Assembly: GCA_963377175.1 (NCBI GenBank)
Contig: CAUJNA010003496.1
Span: 389,501-453,500 of the forward strand
Direction: 5' to 3'
Origin: Effrenium voratum
Lineage: Eukaryota; Sar; Dinophyceae; Suessiales; Symbiodiniaceae
DNA: 64,000 nucleotides
A program made the translations under genes and the position numbers. Under the pieces are notes generated by a model. It did no database searches. It saw only the letters and a list, made by a program, of their open reading frames with translations, and was not told where the DNA came from. The number at the start of each line of letters is the position of its first letter. The stretch's first letter is position 1. Below are positions 37,047 through 48,100 of this stretch, in pieces.

Positions 37047-37829
37047 TTATTCATCATTTGTAATTTGAAATGCCTGTTCAAAATTAATATGAAACATTTT
37101 GTTAATGTCTTTTGAATTCATATTCACGTAGCAAAAAGAATATGGAGCAAAATTAACGGCTTGATGATACATATCTAATAATTGCTCTTTGTCAACAATG
37201 GCACTATTTTCTTCAATAAAACTCATTAACTCACTGGCGTTTTTCAACCTAAAAATATATAATGAACTGGCATTTAAACGAATGATAGGCGCTAAAACAT
37301 TGTATTTTTGTGTTGAACAAATCACACTTACTGCATCGTGCCTGCCTCTTGTAAATAATCCATGTAATACGTTACTATATCTAACAAATTTAGGGTCGTC
37401 TGCGTGGTCATCTATAACGATTAATATTGAATGTAGTTTCTTTATCTTTTTAGATTTCATATAATTAATTATTTTCTTCTGTCTTTCAATTACAGTTTCT
37501 AAATCTGCTGGATTATAATTATCAAAATAAATTTGTTCTTTTTCATCATCCACGTGCAATTCGTCCCTGATGTATTTTTTAACTTCTGTAAATGTAGGGT
37601 CGTTATGGACACTGGGTGAAAATATAAATATTCTTGCAAATGAATTTCTATAAACATTCAATATTAAATTTTGAATAAGGACAGTCTTACCGCCTGTCGA
37701 AGAAGCAACTATAATACTTCTAAATGGTAATTTTGGCACGTGCTCATATTTGGATTGCTTGAATTCATATTCAGTTATGTTTTTTGGTTTTATTATTGGA
37801 ACATCTGTCATATAGTTGATACTAAACAT
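37047..37829 (-). CDS. FtsK/HerA-type DNA packaging ATPase (A32-like)
   Basis: Starting at Met 37829 (MFSINYMTDVPIIKPKNITE) gives about 260 residues. The open frame extends upstream to 37946, but those residues look non-coding. The Walker A loop is VASSTGGKTVLI and the Walker B strand ends ILIVIDDHADD. A downstream HDAVSVICSTQKYNVLAPII segment carries the Gln/Asn-rich sensor region typical of A32-like packaging ATPases (STQ). The expected C-terminal segment is present. In PLVs, virophages and giant viruses this enzyme pumps DNA into the capsid. With the major capsid protein it identifies the block as viral. Confidence 0.8.
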   Translation of the reverse strand: MFSINYMTDVPIIKPKNITEYEFKQSKYEHVPKLPFRSIIVASSTGGKTVLIQNLILNVYRNSFARIFIFSPSVHNDPTFTEVKKYIRDELHVDDEKEQIYFDNYNPADLETVIERQKKIINYMKSKKIKKLHSILIVIDDHADDPKFVRYSNVLHGLFTRGRHDAVSVICSTQKYNVLAPIIRLNASSLYIFRLKNASELMSFIEENSAIVDKEQLLDMYHQAVNFAPYSFCYVNMNSKDINKMFHINFEQAFQITNDE

Positions 37830-38071
37830 ATTTAGAAAATTATATTTAAAAATTAACTTGTAATTAATATTAAACGGAACATCTTTTTTTATGATATGCT
37901 GGCAGCGAATACCATAAAAAATGGAACAGGCTTTCCATTGTTTCAATCAATAAGCATTGAAGCTAATTAGTTTGATGCGTTGTAAAGAAAACCCCAAGTG
38001 CTGTGCCCTCAGAATATTCTATTGTGCATGAAAAAAATAAGATTAAATAACTATTTTATCTTATTAGTTAT
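37830..38071. other. inter-gene segment, partly GC-richer
   Basis: The segment upstream of the ATPase holds AT-rich sequence near the start, then about 150 bases (37900-38040) with less biased composition (for example ACCCCAAGTGCTGTGCCCTC), unlike the rest of the block. It has no gene and may be a small insertion. Confidence 0.35.
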
Positions 38072-38179
38072 ATGAATAAAAGTTATTCAAATTATATTAA
38101 TATAATAGATGAAGTAGAAAATATAGAACAAGTAATAATTACTGACAATAAAATAAAAAATGTTGTTATTATTCACTAG
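38072..38179 (+). CDS. 35-residue ORF, unrecognised
   Basis: ATG at 38072, MNKSYSNYINIIDEVENIEQ..., TAG at 38177-38179. Very small, with an even mix of Ile, Asn, Glu and Val. It may be a genuine short gene or a remnant, as its neighbours are packed closely. Confidence 0.3.
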   Translation: MNKSYSNYINIIDEVENIEQVIITDNKIKNVVIIH

Positions 38180-38236
38180 AAATAATTAAGTTGTTGATGC
38201 AATATATCAAAAATAAAAATGTAAATATTAATATAA

Positions 38237-38503
38237 ATGCCTCCAAAGAAGAAGCAAGAGAAACAAAAAGAGATTGAATGTGTCAAATGCGAAAAATGCG
38301 GTCAAACAATTAAACCATTAAATGAATTAGAATTAGATACAGAAAATGTTAAAGTTAAATGTTGGCCGTGTTCATGTGGTAGAACCATGCATACAGTACA
38401 TACAGTAAAAAAGAAAGATGCCGACGGGAGCACAGTTGAAGAAAGTTGGGTAGAAAACTTCAAAAGTGGATTTGGTAGGTTATTTACACCTGAGAAAGAA
38501 TGA
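38237..38503 (+). CDS. small zinc-ribbon-like protein
   Basis: 88 residues starting MPPKKKQEKQKEIECVKCEK. CVKCEKCG (near 15-22) and CWPCSCG (near 47-53) give two CxxC-type knuckles spaced like a zinc ribbon, followed by an HTVHTV stretch and a C-terminal helix (ENFKSGFGRLF). A role in transcription or DNA binding is possible but unproved. The gene is intact. Confidence 0.6.
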   Translation: MPPKKKQEKQKEIECVKCEKCGQTIKPLNELELDTENVKVKCWPCSCGRTMHTVHTVKKKDADGSTVEESWVENFKSGFGRLFTPEKE

Positions 38504-38513
38504 TGAAAAAATA

Positions 38514-38524
38514 GTATTTAAAGA
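38514..38524 (+). promoter_or_regulatory. GTATTTAAAGA word upstream of the 38592 gene
   Basis: Third occurrence of the word seen before two minus-strand genes at the left end of the block, here on the plus strand about 70 bases before the ATG at 38592. Confidence 0.4.
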
Positions 38525-38591
38525 GTAGATTTAACACCACTTCAAACGCATAAATAAATAAATATATATATATAAATATTTGTATATAGAA

Positions 38592-38929
38592 ATGTCTGAA
38601 GTTGAGAATGATGCTATTGCTGAACTATCAAAGAAGATAATGACAGTTAGTAAAAATGTTAAACTGTTGTACGAGATGATAAAAACTATTGACCAGAAAC
38701 TTGATGCAAAGGCAAACGAACCAAAACATAACAATGAAGAGAAGGAAAAGATTGACAAAATGTTTGAAAAGAAAGGGATAGGCAGACCCAGCGGTGATTA
38801 TGACACGAAGCGTAAAAATATTGCGATATGTTAAATAAGGGACAAATCAAAAGTCCAAAAGAACAAACATTAGAATATTATAAACTAATTAAGGGTGACG
38901 ATGGTAAATATGTAATTGTTGAAAATTAA
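38592..38929 (+). pseudogene. small helical protein, frameshifted near its end
   Basis: ATG at 38592 (MSEVENDAIAELSKKIMTVS...) runs to TAA at 38832 after GRPSGDYDTKRKNIAIC. The adjoining frame then opens at once with MLNKGQIKSPKEQTLEYYKL and stops at 38929. The GRP(S)GD...KR segment followed by MLNxGxI-x-x-PK-x-x-TLEYYK reads as one continuous domain, so a base appears to be missing near 38825. Full length would be about 112 residues. The N-terminal part is a coiled coil. Function unknown. Confidence 0.55.
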
Positions 38930-39036
38930 AATATAAATAATTCTAATAATATGAATTTATTAGAATTATTTAGCAACAAGACCTATATAAAATACGTAGT
39001 AGTTTGATATTGGAAACTGTGATGAGTTTGACAGAA

Positions 39037-39123
39037 ATCGGGGCATGATTTTGATAAAGTCGGGGAATGATTTTGATAGAATCGGGGAATGATTTTGATA
39101 GAATCGGGGAATGATTTTGATTA
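39037..39123. repeat. four 22-bp tandem repeats at the right end of the viral block
   Basis: Units ATCGGGGCATGATTTTGATA, then three of ATCGGGGAATGATTTTGATA type, start at 39037, 39059, 39081 and 39103. They lie in the gene-free right end (38930-39560) of the AT-rich block, after which the sequence becomes GC-rich. Such repeats near the end of a viral genome may relate to replication or integration, but no terminal inverted repeat was found to prove it. Confidence 0.8.
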
Positions 39124-39591
39124 TAACCATACTATGATTATAACATTTATACCCTTATATGTTATAATTATAATGTAAGTATAGCGTTTTATATATTGAA
39201 GATAAAATCCTACAAGACGGACCATGCGCAACTCCGGAATATCCAAATTTCGAAAAATGATTAATTATTAGTCTTCTCATTGAATTATTGAAAATGTTGT
39301 TTCTTATTGAATAATTCTTCTTAAAATGCTATATATATGTATCTCTTTTGAAAAAATATATTTTCTAAAATATTTTGGAAAATGTGTGTTTTTGAAAATA
39401 AAAATGTTTAGGTGTATTGAAATTTTCAAAAATAATTCAACTTTTGTTTTGGTATGCTGTAATAAAAAAATATTTCTCAAAATGTGTTTAGACTGTTTCA
39501 AAATATGTTTTAAAATGGCTGTTTTGGGGCGCTTATTCAAAAAATGCAAAAAAACCTAGGGTGGACCCTAGACTTTTGAGTCCGAAAAAAG
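39124..39591. other. gene-free right border of the viral block
   Basis: AT-rich sequence with A- and T-runs and no credible gene. Open frames at 39304-39559 are on both strands and of biased composition. Near 39558-39574 CCTAGGGTGGACCCTAG forms a palindrome at the change to GC-rich sequence. Confidence 0.5.
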
Positions 39592-40021
39592 TTGCGCATG
39601 GCCTCACCTAACTCAGGGCTGTATGATCAATGGCGCCCGGATGGGTGGCACATTGCCCAGCTGGAGATGCTGATGGTACTGGCAGCGCTCACAGTCTTTC
39701 ATGGCCAGCTGCGGGGACGCACCGGCTTGTGGATGATAGACAACGTGGCTGCCCTGATGGCGCTCATCAGGGGCAAGTCCGACACAGTGGATCCTGGACC
39801 ATTTGGGAATGCTTACGCACGCAGCTCTTTTTGGTTTGAAGGTCCAGACCTACTTTGATTGGGTCCAGTCTCATAGTAACTGGAGTGATGGTATCTCACG
39901 TAGAGGTTTTGACGACGCATGGGCTCGGAGGCATCAATTTCAGCTTACCCGCAGTGTTTTCCCTATTTTCCTATGGCATCTCCCACTGCGTGGATGTATT
40001 CGGGTCTTTGAATTTATCTAA
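39592..40021 (+). pseudogene. decayed retroelement RNase H
   Basis: The first frame reads GWHIAQLEMLMVLAALTVFH, then GLWMIDNVAALMALIRGKSD, matching the Glu-containing helix (QLE) and the ID-N-AAL motif of retroelement RNase H. After a frame change near 39795 the second frame continues YFDWVQSHSNWSDGISRRGF and ends in LPLRGCIRVFEFI. RNase H domains remove RNA from RNA-DNA hybrids during reverse transcription. Only this C-terminal part is seen, with no reverse transcriptase upstream, and the frame is broken. It starts immediately after the viral block. Confidence 0.65.
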
Positions 40022-43000
40022 GTGCATTGGGCATTGCGATTTGAAGCGAAAAGGACCGGCTCGTTGAGTTAAGTGCTTTGGGTGGTTAAGTTGGGAGCCT
40101 GTTGGAAATCGCTGCAATTCTGGCTGTGGAGCAGAACTGTCAGTGGTTAACCAATGCCATTAACACTCAGAGACACAGACCAGCGAAGTGTGAAAACATC
40201 TGAGCTGCTTGGGTGGTTCCTCCCCCAAATGAAGTATATTATATGTTTTTAGTGGGCAAAAGCTGAAGTAGGTTTGATGTCTTCCCCAGAGGTTTGTTGG
40301 CCGCCCCCGCCCCGCACAACAGAAACGTGGTGAGCAAATGTTCGAAGGTGCCTTCCAGGAAGCTCCTCGGGCCCAGCCTGACAGGTCTCCATTCATGACT
40401 CCTTCCGCCTGCTGCGCCAGCATCTCCATGAGTTCCTGGATGCCAGCAAGACCCTCGCCGTGGCTTTAAGTCTCACGGAATTGGGTTTTTGTGAGGCCTT
40501 GTTTGGACCTCATCCCTTGCTTGGACCTACAGTCACACTTTCACTGGAAGTCAGTAAATTGCAATTTGTGAAGTGAGCCCTGTAAGGCTTTTGAATTCAA
40601 AGCAGCCCGAAAAGGGGGCGGGTTTTTGCGTCTCCGAAACGCCCGCGCCGAGGGCGAAGGTGACCGCCTGGATCCCCGAGACCCAACCCGTGGAGGGATC
40701 CTTCAGCTGGAGCTTCGCAGAGAAGGCGACCTGCACCGCAGGGGGCCCAAGACGTTCCGACTTTTGATGAGCGCCTCTGAAGTTTGTTAGAACCTGGCAA
40801 GAGGGTACCGGTGCCATCATCCCTACCGAAATGGGAAGGTCCGGCAAAGCACAAGGTATGGTAGTCCAGCCACGACACACCCAGAAGTTTCTGGTCTCCG
40901 TCCCCGGCAACCCCCTACGTAATAAGCTCACCCGCTTTTAGGCCTTGAAACTGAAACCTCATGGTGGCCACAGGGTGAGCAAAGCTGCGAAACAGAACGG
41001 AGTGTCCAAGAGATCCTCGCTTCCCCTTAGAGCTCACCAAAAGGTCCTAATGGCTTGGGATACTCCTGCTATAAAAATAGGGTGACCTCGAAAGGACTGT
41101 TTTCTTTTTGGTTGCCTGTTTTGTTTAGCCAAAGTGAAAAGGGTACCATCAACAAACACAAACCCAGTTGCAGTTGACCGTGTTGCAAGTGGGCTTGTCC
41201 AGATAGGGGAACCCTCAAAATGGGTGGCGTCCTTTTGGCTTTCCTTTCAAGCCAGTCAAAGGGGCTATCCTCAAAACAGCAGTGACAATGTTTGGTGTTT
41301 GTACACCCCCGCTTTTTCGTTGGGTCCTGTTGGTTTGGGGGGCAATGTTCTATCTCGTAGACTCGAGTCATTCGACAGATCGTTTGAGGTGGTGCCGGAC
41401 CACCTTCAGCCCATGGCCGCGCTAAAAAGTGCAGATATGGTGGGCGCTGGGTTGGATGAGCCCGGCATCCAGGCCTGAAAGTTGGCTGCCCGTTGGAACC
41501 ACGGCAACTGTTGGAACAGCATCCTTTGGCAGATGTCCCCAGGAGTTGGTTGAAGACGTGAGTATATGTCTTATAAGAGACAAACAAGCATCCTTTTGGT
41601 CCCTCTTGTTGAGCGGTGCAAACCAAATTTTGCCTCTTGGTCCACTCTCTTGGCACCTCCTCCTTTTAAACATGAATTTGGCCGCCCGCAGGCCTGGCTC
41701 TCGCTGAAGAAGGGCAAGGAGTGCCTCGTGGCGGGAGCGCCTCGAAGCGACCAAGGGGTGAGAAGTGAGCTGATTTACTCTAAGCAAATCAAGTCAGCGA
41801 GGAAGGAAGCTAGCTGGGCAACAAGCAAGCAAGTAAGGGAGCAAAGAAGCAACATTCTTGCCATTTCGCAGGGTTTGTTGGTTTTTGTATGTCAAATCGT
41901 TTCTAAAAACAAACAATGAGAGCTATTTGCTTGTCACTAGCTCAAAACACCTCTCATTGAAATTGATCCATTCAAGTTGCAATCAGCACGGATGGCGGTG
42001 TAAAGGGCGCCATCACATATCTAATGGAGCAGGTGTACTGCAACAATATGGGCTCGCATTCATCGATGCTTGTGCTTTGTACCATGTTGTACTTGTCAGT
42101 TTGTCAATGTGGGAATTCCAGACAAAAAGAAGTCCAACCTCCAACGCCTTCCCTTTTGGTGGACCTAGTTCAAACATATGCCGCCCCTCGCCCCTTTTAC
42201 TTTTCCTATTGCACCCGGACCGTCAATTGCCAAACATGGGCTTGTGGGCGCAGTGGTTCTTGGCACGCACACACCTTCCAGCATTGCCGACACTTTCTGT
42301 GAGCCTAAGATATCCGCCAGCACCGAATGGGAAAAACGCGGAAGTGTGTCTCCAATATTTCCTGTACTCAATCCAGGTCCGTCCTTGATGCAAAGACAAC
42401 AGCTTGCTTTTGTCCCCTTGAACGGACTTGTTGACGCACTAGTGACATGTGAGATTTGATAGAGCCACCTCTGCTGGTAGGGGTTGCCAACAAACACCTT
42501 CCGTAGGGTGTCCATCTCGTTAATTGTGCTTGGTACTTGTTTGTGTAATGTTTTCAGCAGGCCTCAGGTGTTAACCTCTCAGACCTGTGGGCTTTGAGTC
42601 CTGGAAATATGGACCCCCAAAGGTAATATAGTAACATCATGTAACATCAACACTTTCCCATGGGTTTGATCTCAGGTGAAGGGCGTGCCAACCCACTTCA
42701 CCGTGATCCAGGACGGCAACTGCCCGGCACAGCTGAGCAGCTCTGAGCTGGTGACGGTCACCGCAGTGCGTGAGGGTGAGAAGGCGGGAAGGACCCTTTC
42801 AGTTCCCGGACTTGTGAGCCACGAGTTGAGCTTGCTATGATTGATGTGGGATGCCGGAATCCACGACAGGTGACTTTCATGGGCCAGTCGGTGGTAGCTC
42901 CACTGGAAGTTGAGCATGTGGCAGGATGCTTGGCTGATTTGGAGGCGCGACACAGATGGTCACTTTACAACGAGTTCTACTATTTGGAGCAATGCGGGGC

Positions 43001-45199
43001 CATTTGAAGGCCTAAGCAAACTTACAATATGACCATGTTTGAACCCATAATCAATGGGTTTTGGGCACTGCTCGATTGTGCTGGCCATGTTATGTACGAA
43101 GTCAAATCAGATGCCGGATGAGCAGCCGCAGCATGCGACTGAAAAGTCACCTGCCCAGTGGCTGTGGTAGGACGATGCCAGAGTCGGAGGCAGTGTAATC
43201 TCTTGTAAACCCTTTTAGCCAGAGTGATTGACGATGCGGTTCCCGAACCATTCAAGTACTCCTGGGCTCCACATGCGCGCCTCTAGGTGTCGCCTTCAAA
43301 ACTCACAGGGCCGAGCCGAACTCGGCGCAAGTTTCCGGAGCCTTGTGCGTGCCTTGGGCGAAAGCGCCGGAAATTCTCCATGTTTTGCGATGCTTCTCTT
43401 TTGGCCCGAGCGCTATCAGATTTGCACCAACGCTGTACTCCTGGGATTCCCCTTTCCCAGACACATGGGCCCCGACTTTCTGCTTTGTCCCTTTTGGGGA
43501 CACATTCTAGGCCCGTTTGTGATTGGCGCATCCCGGGAACACAATAATAGACACACACACGTGCACCCCTTTTTTTCCCTTCAGGGGAAACATTCATTAC
43601 AAGCTTTTGGCCCCAGACACATTCAATTGTCACACACCTGCGGACCTGTTTGTTCAGATTCATCAGTGCCAGACACATGTGGGCTCCAATTTTCATTGTG
43701 ATCTCGCATCGTTTGCAGCCGGCCATGGCAAAGCTGCGTCCGTTGCCGGATTGCCAGGAGGCGCGAAAGGGTGCCAAAGATCTCGGACATGCATGTTGAA
43801 AAAACTGGCTTGGGACCTTAGCCAAACTGCAGTCCCTTGGGCCTCGCCAAGAGCCACCGGAGCAATGCTGTGTTTTTCTGGCTTGCGCATGTTGACTCTT
43901 GTGGATTTGATAGACGGCAGAGACGGCCGCTTTACCATGATGGCAAGTTGGGTCTTATTGGCGTGGGGGAGCTTGGAGCATCCTGGAAACGAGCGTTTAG
44001 GCGAGTACACTTGAAGACGAATCACCTTGGTGCGTGAAACAAATTGCTGGATGGGGCCGTTTCAGCCACGAGCAGCTTGCAGGAGGCCCCTGTTGCGGCG
44101 CCCGAAAGGCCAGACGCGGGCCGGAGGGAGGAGAGGAAGCTCCTTTGAAAGGCTTTTGCATATGTTGTAGCCTACTTGTTTGTTCTGTGTGGATGCCTCC
44201 AAATGTGCAGCTCGCTGTACATTCAAGGTGATAGAGCCTTCGCAGCAAGCTTTGCAACAGGAAACTCGATGTATTGTCTTCGGGGCCAATCTCCAGCTCT
44301 CCTTTCGGTGTTGAAGCCAGGGATGGCTCAGGGCTTGGGGCGGTGTGGTATGCATCATGGAATTCTGTTGCCCAGCCATTCTGGAAACAGAAAAAGGTAT
44401 ATAACCCCATGCTGCGTAATTAGCTTGCCGAACATGGGCGCGCAGTTCAGATTCCCCAAAAGCGGCGATGGGCTGCAAGACGGTTGGAGAGAAGTACGGT
44501 AGTCCAGTTTCGCTCCCCCCGCCCACCTAGCCTAAGTGCCCTGTTTTGTTGCCTCAATATGGCCGTTTTGTTGTGGCCAAGTCGAATCGGTATCACGTGG
44601 ACTTGTTACTAGTACGCGCAACAAGAAGTCCTCATCGTTGGCCTATGGTTGCCCATGCAATGAAGGCCTTCTACCCATGGCGAATGCTATAGTTCAGTAT
44701 CTGTGGGCCCGCAGGTAGAGGCCCATCTGAAGACTGCCCTGACGATCTTGCAACTTCGAGCTCACGCACGCTGAGGGTCAAACGCTCCCAGACCTCGACG
44801 GATGCGGGGACCTCAACGCTGTCGGCGCCCTCCGTGCCGGCCCGCTTTCTCCACATTGGATTCCCAGACTGTCTGGCCACTTTCTGATTGAGACTCGTCT
44901 TGGTCTTGGACGATTGAGATGTGGCTTGGGCTGACCGTTCTCGCTGAACATGAGGCCGATGCAAATGAGGATAGCCAGGATCCATTTCTCAACCTCGTTG
45001 AGATGGCCTTCGAACACCAAAGTGAACTTTGACTTTGGAAAGCTTGACGAGACAACGTGGCATGCACAGTGAGACCCGCTTGGTGAGGTCAGTCCTTGTG
45101 CTTCAACCTTAGCGTTGGAGAGCAGGCTGCGCAGCGATGCACCCAGTATGGCCAAGCAGCAACTCGCACTTTGTCGCAGTATGGACCGGCGTTGAATTT
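40022..45199. other. GC-rich gap; one possible short exon at 42677-42775
   Basis: Open frames occur on both strands but none is convincing over any length. At 42677-42775 (plus) AG|GTGAAGGGCGTGCC opens VKGVPTHFTVIQDGNCPAQL...VTAV and ends before a GTGAG donor-like word. The G-V-P-T-x-F-T-V pattern resembles filamin-type Ig repeats, but one exon proves little. The segment around 40600-40768 may be another exon. The rest shows nothing I can name. Confidence 0.3.
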
Positions 45200-48100
45200 T
45201 TGTGCCGACACGCTGTCTTTCAGCCGAAGCCTTCGTGCAGATCGTCTTTTCAGAGGCTTCGCTTGGTGAGACAACGTGGCATACGTGACGCGCTTGGTGA
45301 GGTCAGTCCTTGTGATTTAACCTTAGTGTTGCAGAGCAGGCTGCGCAGCGATGCGCCCAGTCTGGCCAAAGCAGCAACTCGCGCAAGGTGTGCGATTCGG
45401 TTGGGCTTTCAACTTGCCCCGGGTCGCGCAGGGCCTGGTGTTGCATTGTCGTGTTTCCCTTCCAAATAGGCGAGATGTGCGAGTAATCGCAGTTCGAGCG
45501 CATTTTTATGCCCGATTGGAAACAAGCAGTTTTGAAGACGGCTTGGCCCGAAATGCGCACCGCGTTTCGAGCGCAATTTGGCGCAACTTCGGGTGCAATT
45601 TCGCGCAACTCGGGCGCAAATCCGTGCAACCGAGCGCAATTTCAACAATTGCCCAACTTCTGGTCACGACACTAGCGCCAAGTCGCTGGCTCCCAGAAAC
45701 GTTTCGGGCATTCTTTATGCGAAAAACATTCGAGCACAAGTATCTGTATCAATTGAATCAATTGGGCCTCCAAGAATCTTTCAGCTGAAGCCTTCCTTGC
45801 AGCTGGTCTTTCATCAGAGGCTCTATTGCGCTGTGGGAGCCTCCGCAGTCTGAAATATTGGGCCTGCCGAAAGTCAACCTCGCTGAAGGGCAAGGCGTTC
45901 AAGGTGCAAGGTATATGATTCGCTTCGGCTTTCAACTCGGCCCCGTGTCCCTTCCAAATAGGCGAGATGCGTGAGTAATCGCTGTGTTGCAGGGGGACAG
46001 AGCGTCCAATGCGCTGCGAACCCGCGTTTGCTCAAATGGGGTCCGTCCACAGATGCTTTTCTGGCTGAGCGCTGAGCGCCTGTCCGCTAACAGAGGCAGC
46101 TTCTTCCAGCATTCGGTTCCGCGCAAAGTCCACTGCGCGCGCTTGGGCCGCGTGATCCTTTGGAGCGTTGTACAGGTGGATGTACGCCGCGGCAGCAAAC
46201 TTCGCCGCTTGAAGGTCCGGAGCCAACTCACTCGCCTCCAGAACACTTTTCGTCGGCGCTTTAAATCCAAAACGTCAACGGCACAGACTGGCGTTGAACT
46301 TTTTGTGCCCACACGCAGCTCGTGCTGGCCATGAACAATGGTAAGGGTTGAATTGTCATTTAACCTGCAGGCCCAATTGACACAGACAAAAAGTACTTAA
46401 TTGCATTTGCGGAGTTCGAGCGCATTTTTATGCCCGATTGGAAACAAGCAGTTTTGAAGACGGCTTGGCCCGAAATGCGCACCGCGTTTCGAGCATTCGG
46501 CGCAACTTCGGGTGCAATTTCGCGCAACTCGGGCGCAAATCCGTGCAACCGAGCGCAATTTCAACAATTGCCCAACTTCTGGTCACGACACTAGCGCCAA
46601 GTCGCTGGCTCCCAGAAACGTTTCGGGCATTCTTTATGCGAAAAACATTCGAGCACAAGTATCTGTATCAATTGAATCAATTGGGCCTCCAAGAATGTTT
46701 CAGCTGAAGCCTTCCTTGCAGCTGGTCTTTCATCAGAGGCTCTATTGCGCTGTGGGAGCCTCCGCAGTCTGAAATATTGGGCCTGCCGAAAGTCAACCTC
46801 GCTGAAGGGCAAGGCGTTCAAGGTGCAAGGTATATGATTCGCTTCGGCTTTCAACTCGGCCCCGTGTCGCGCAGGGCTTGGTGTTGCATTGTCGTGTTTC
46901 CCTTCCAAATAGGCGAGATGCGTGAGCAATTGCTGTCTTGCAGGGGGACGCGGAAGAGACGCGGAAGGGCGGTGGAAGAGATGCGGAAGGGCCAGTAACC
47001 GAAAACATTGATAGAAAACCAGTGATAGATTTACGATGGGCGCGGAAGTGTGCGGAAGGTTTGAGGAAGGCGGCGGAAGGGCAGTTTTCAGCAAAATAAA
47101 TTATGCACAACCCCCAAATGGGGTCAGGCCACATTTGTTTTTCTGGCCGAGCGCCTGTCCGCCAAGAGAGGCCTTTCGTAGGCACTTTGAATCCAAAATG
47201 ACAACGGCGCAGGCTTGCGTGGAATTTTCTCGCGCAGGCCGTCAGGGTTGACTTGTCATTCAATTTTTCAGCTGAAGCCTTCCTTACAGCTGGTCTTTTC
47301 ATCAGAGCTCCAGCCTGCTTGGGGCGTTCAAGGGTGCGATTCGGTTGGGCTTTCAACTTGGCGCAGTGTTTCCCTTCCCAATAGGCGACATGCTTGAGTA
47401 ATCGCTATGTTGCAGGGGGACAGACCACGTCCAATGCGCTGCGAACCCGCGTTTGCTCAAATGGGGTCCGTCCACAGATGCTTTTCTGGCTGAGCGCCTT
47501 CGAGCCAACTCACTTGCCTCCAGAACACGACACCGCTGTCGTCGGCGCTTTGAATCCCAAATGCCAACGACACAGACTGGCGTTGAACTTTTTGCCTTTG
47601 TCTTTCTGGCTAACCGCCTGTCCGCCAAGAGAGGCCTTTGGTAGGCGCTTTGAATCCAACGCAGGCTGGCGTTGAATTCTTGTGCCCACGCGCAGCTCGC
47701 GCAGGCCGTCATGCATGGTTCGGGTTAACTTGTCATTCAATCTTTCAGCTGAAGCCTTCCTTGCCACTAGTCTTTTCATCAGAGGCCCTTTTGCGCTGTG
47801 GGAGCCTCCGCAGTCTGAAATATTGGGCCTGCCGAAAGTCAACCTCCTCGTTGAGGGGCAAGGCGTTCAAGGTGTGTGATTCGGTTGGGCTTTGAAGTGG
47901 CCACAGGGGTAACAGGCACACACACACACATTGTCGAGATAGAGAAAATACCTAGCAAAATGAGCAAGGTGCCACTGGCATCTGCAATTCTTAAGGGGTT
48001 GTTTGCATCCCGCAATTGCCGAGCTATGATTGCAAAGTGCTCAATCGATCCATCAATCAACCAATCAAACAATCAATCAACTGTTGTGTTTCCCTGGTAA

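Noticed and set aside
39304..39559. Short proteins at the right viral border
   Set aside because: Overlapping open frames on both strands in A/T-run sequence with Phe/Lys bias.
26340..39560. Bacteriophage origin suggested by the S74 fibre
   Set aside because: The capsid protein, A32-like ATPase and small zinc fingers are of eukaryotic-virus type, and the AT-rich promoters and hairpins fit as well; no phage terminase, portal or tail genes.
26340..39560. Terminal inverted repeats joining 26.3 kb and 39.56 kb
   Set aside because: CTAGACCCCATGGATCTAG and CCTAGGGTGGACCCTAG share only short CTAG words; too weak to call.
43228..43825. Long open frames on both strands
   Set aside because: Mirror frames in GC-rich DNA without recognisable motif or stable composition.
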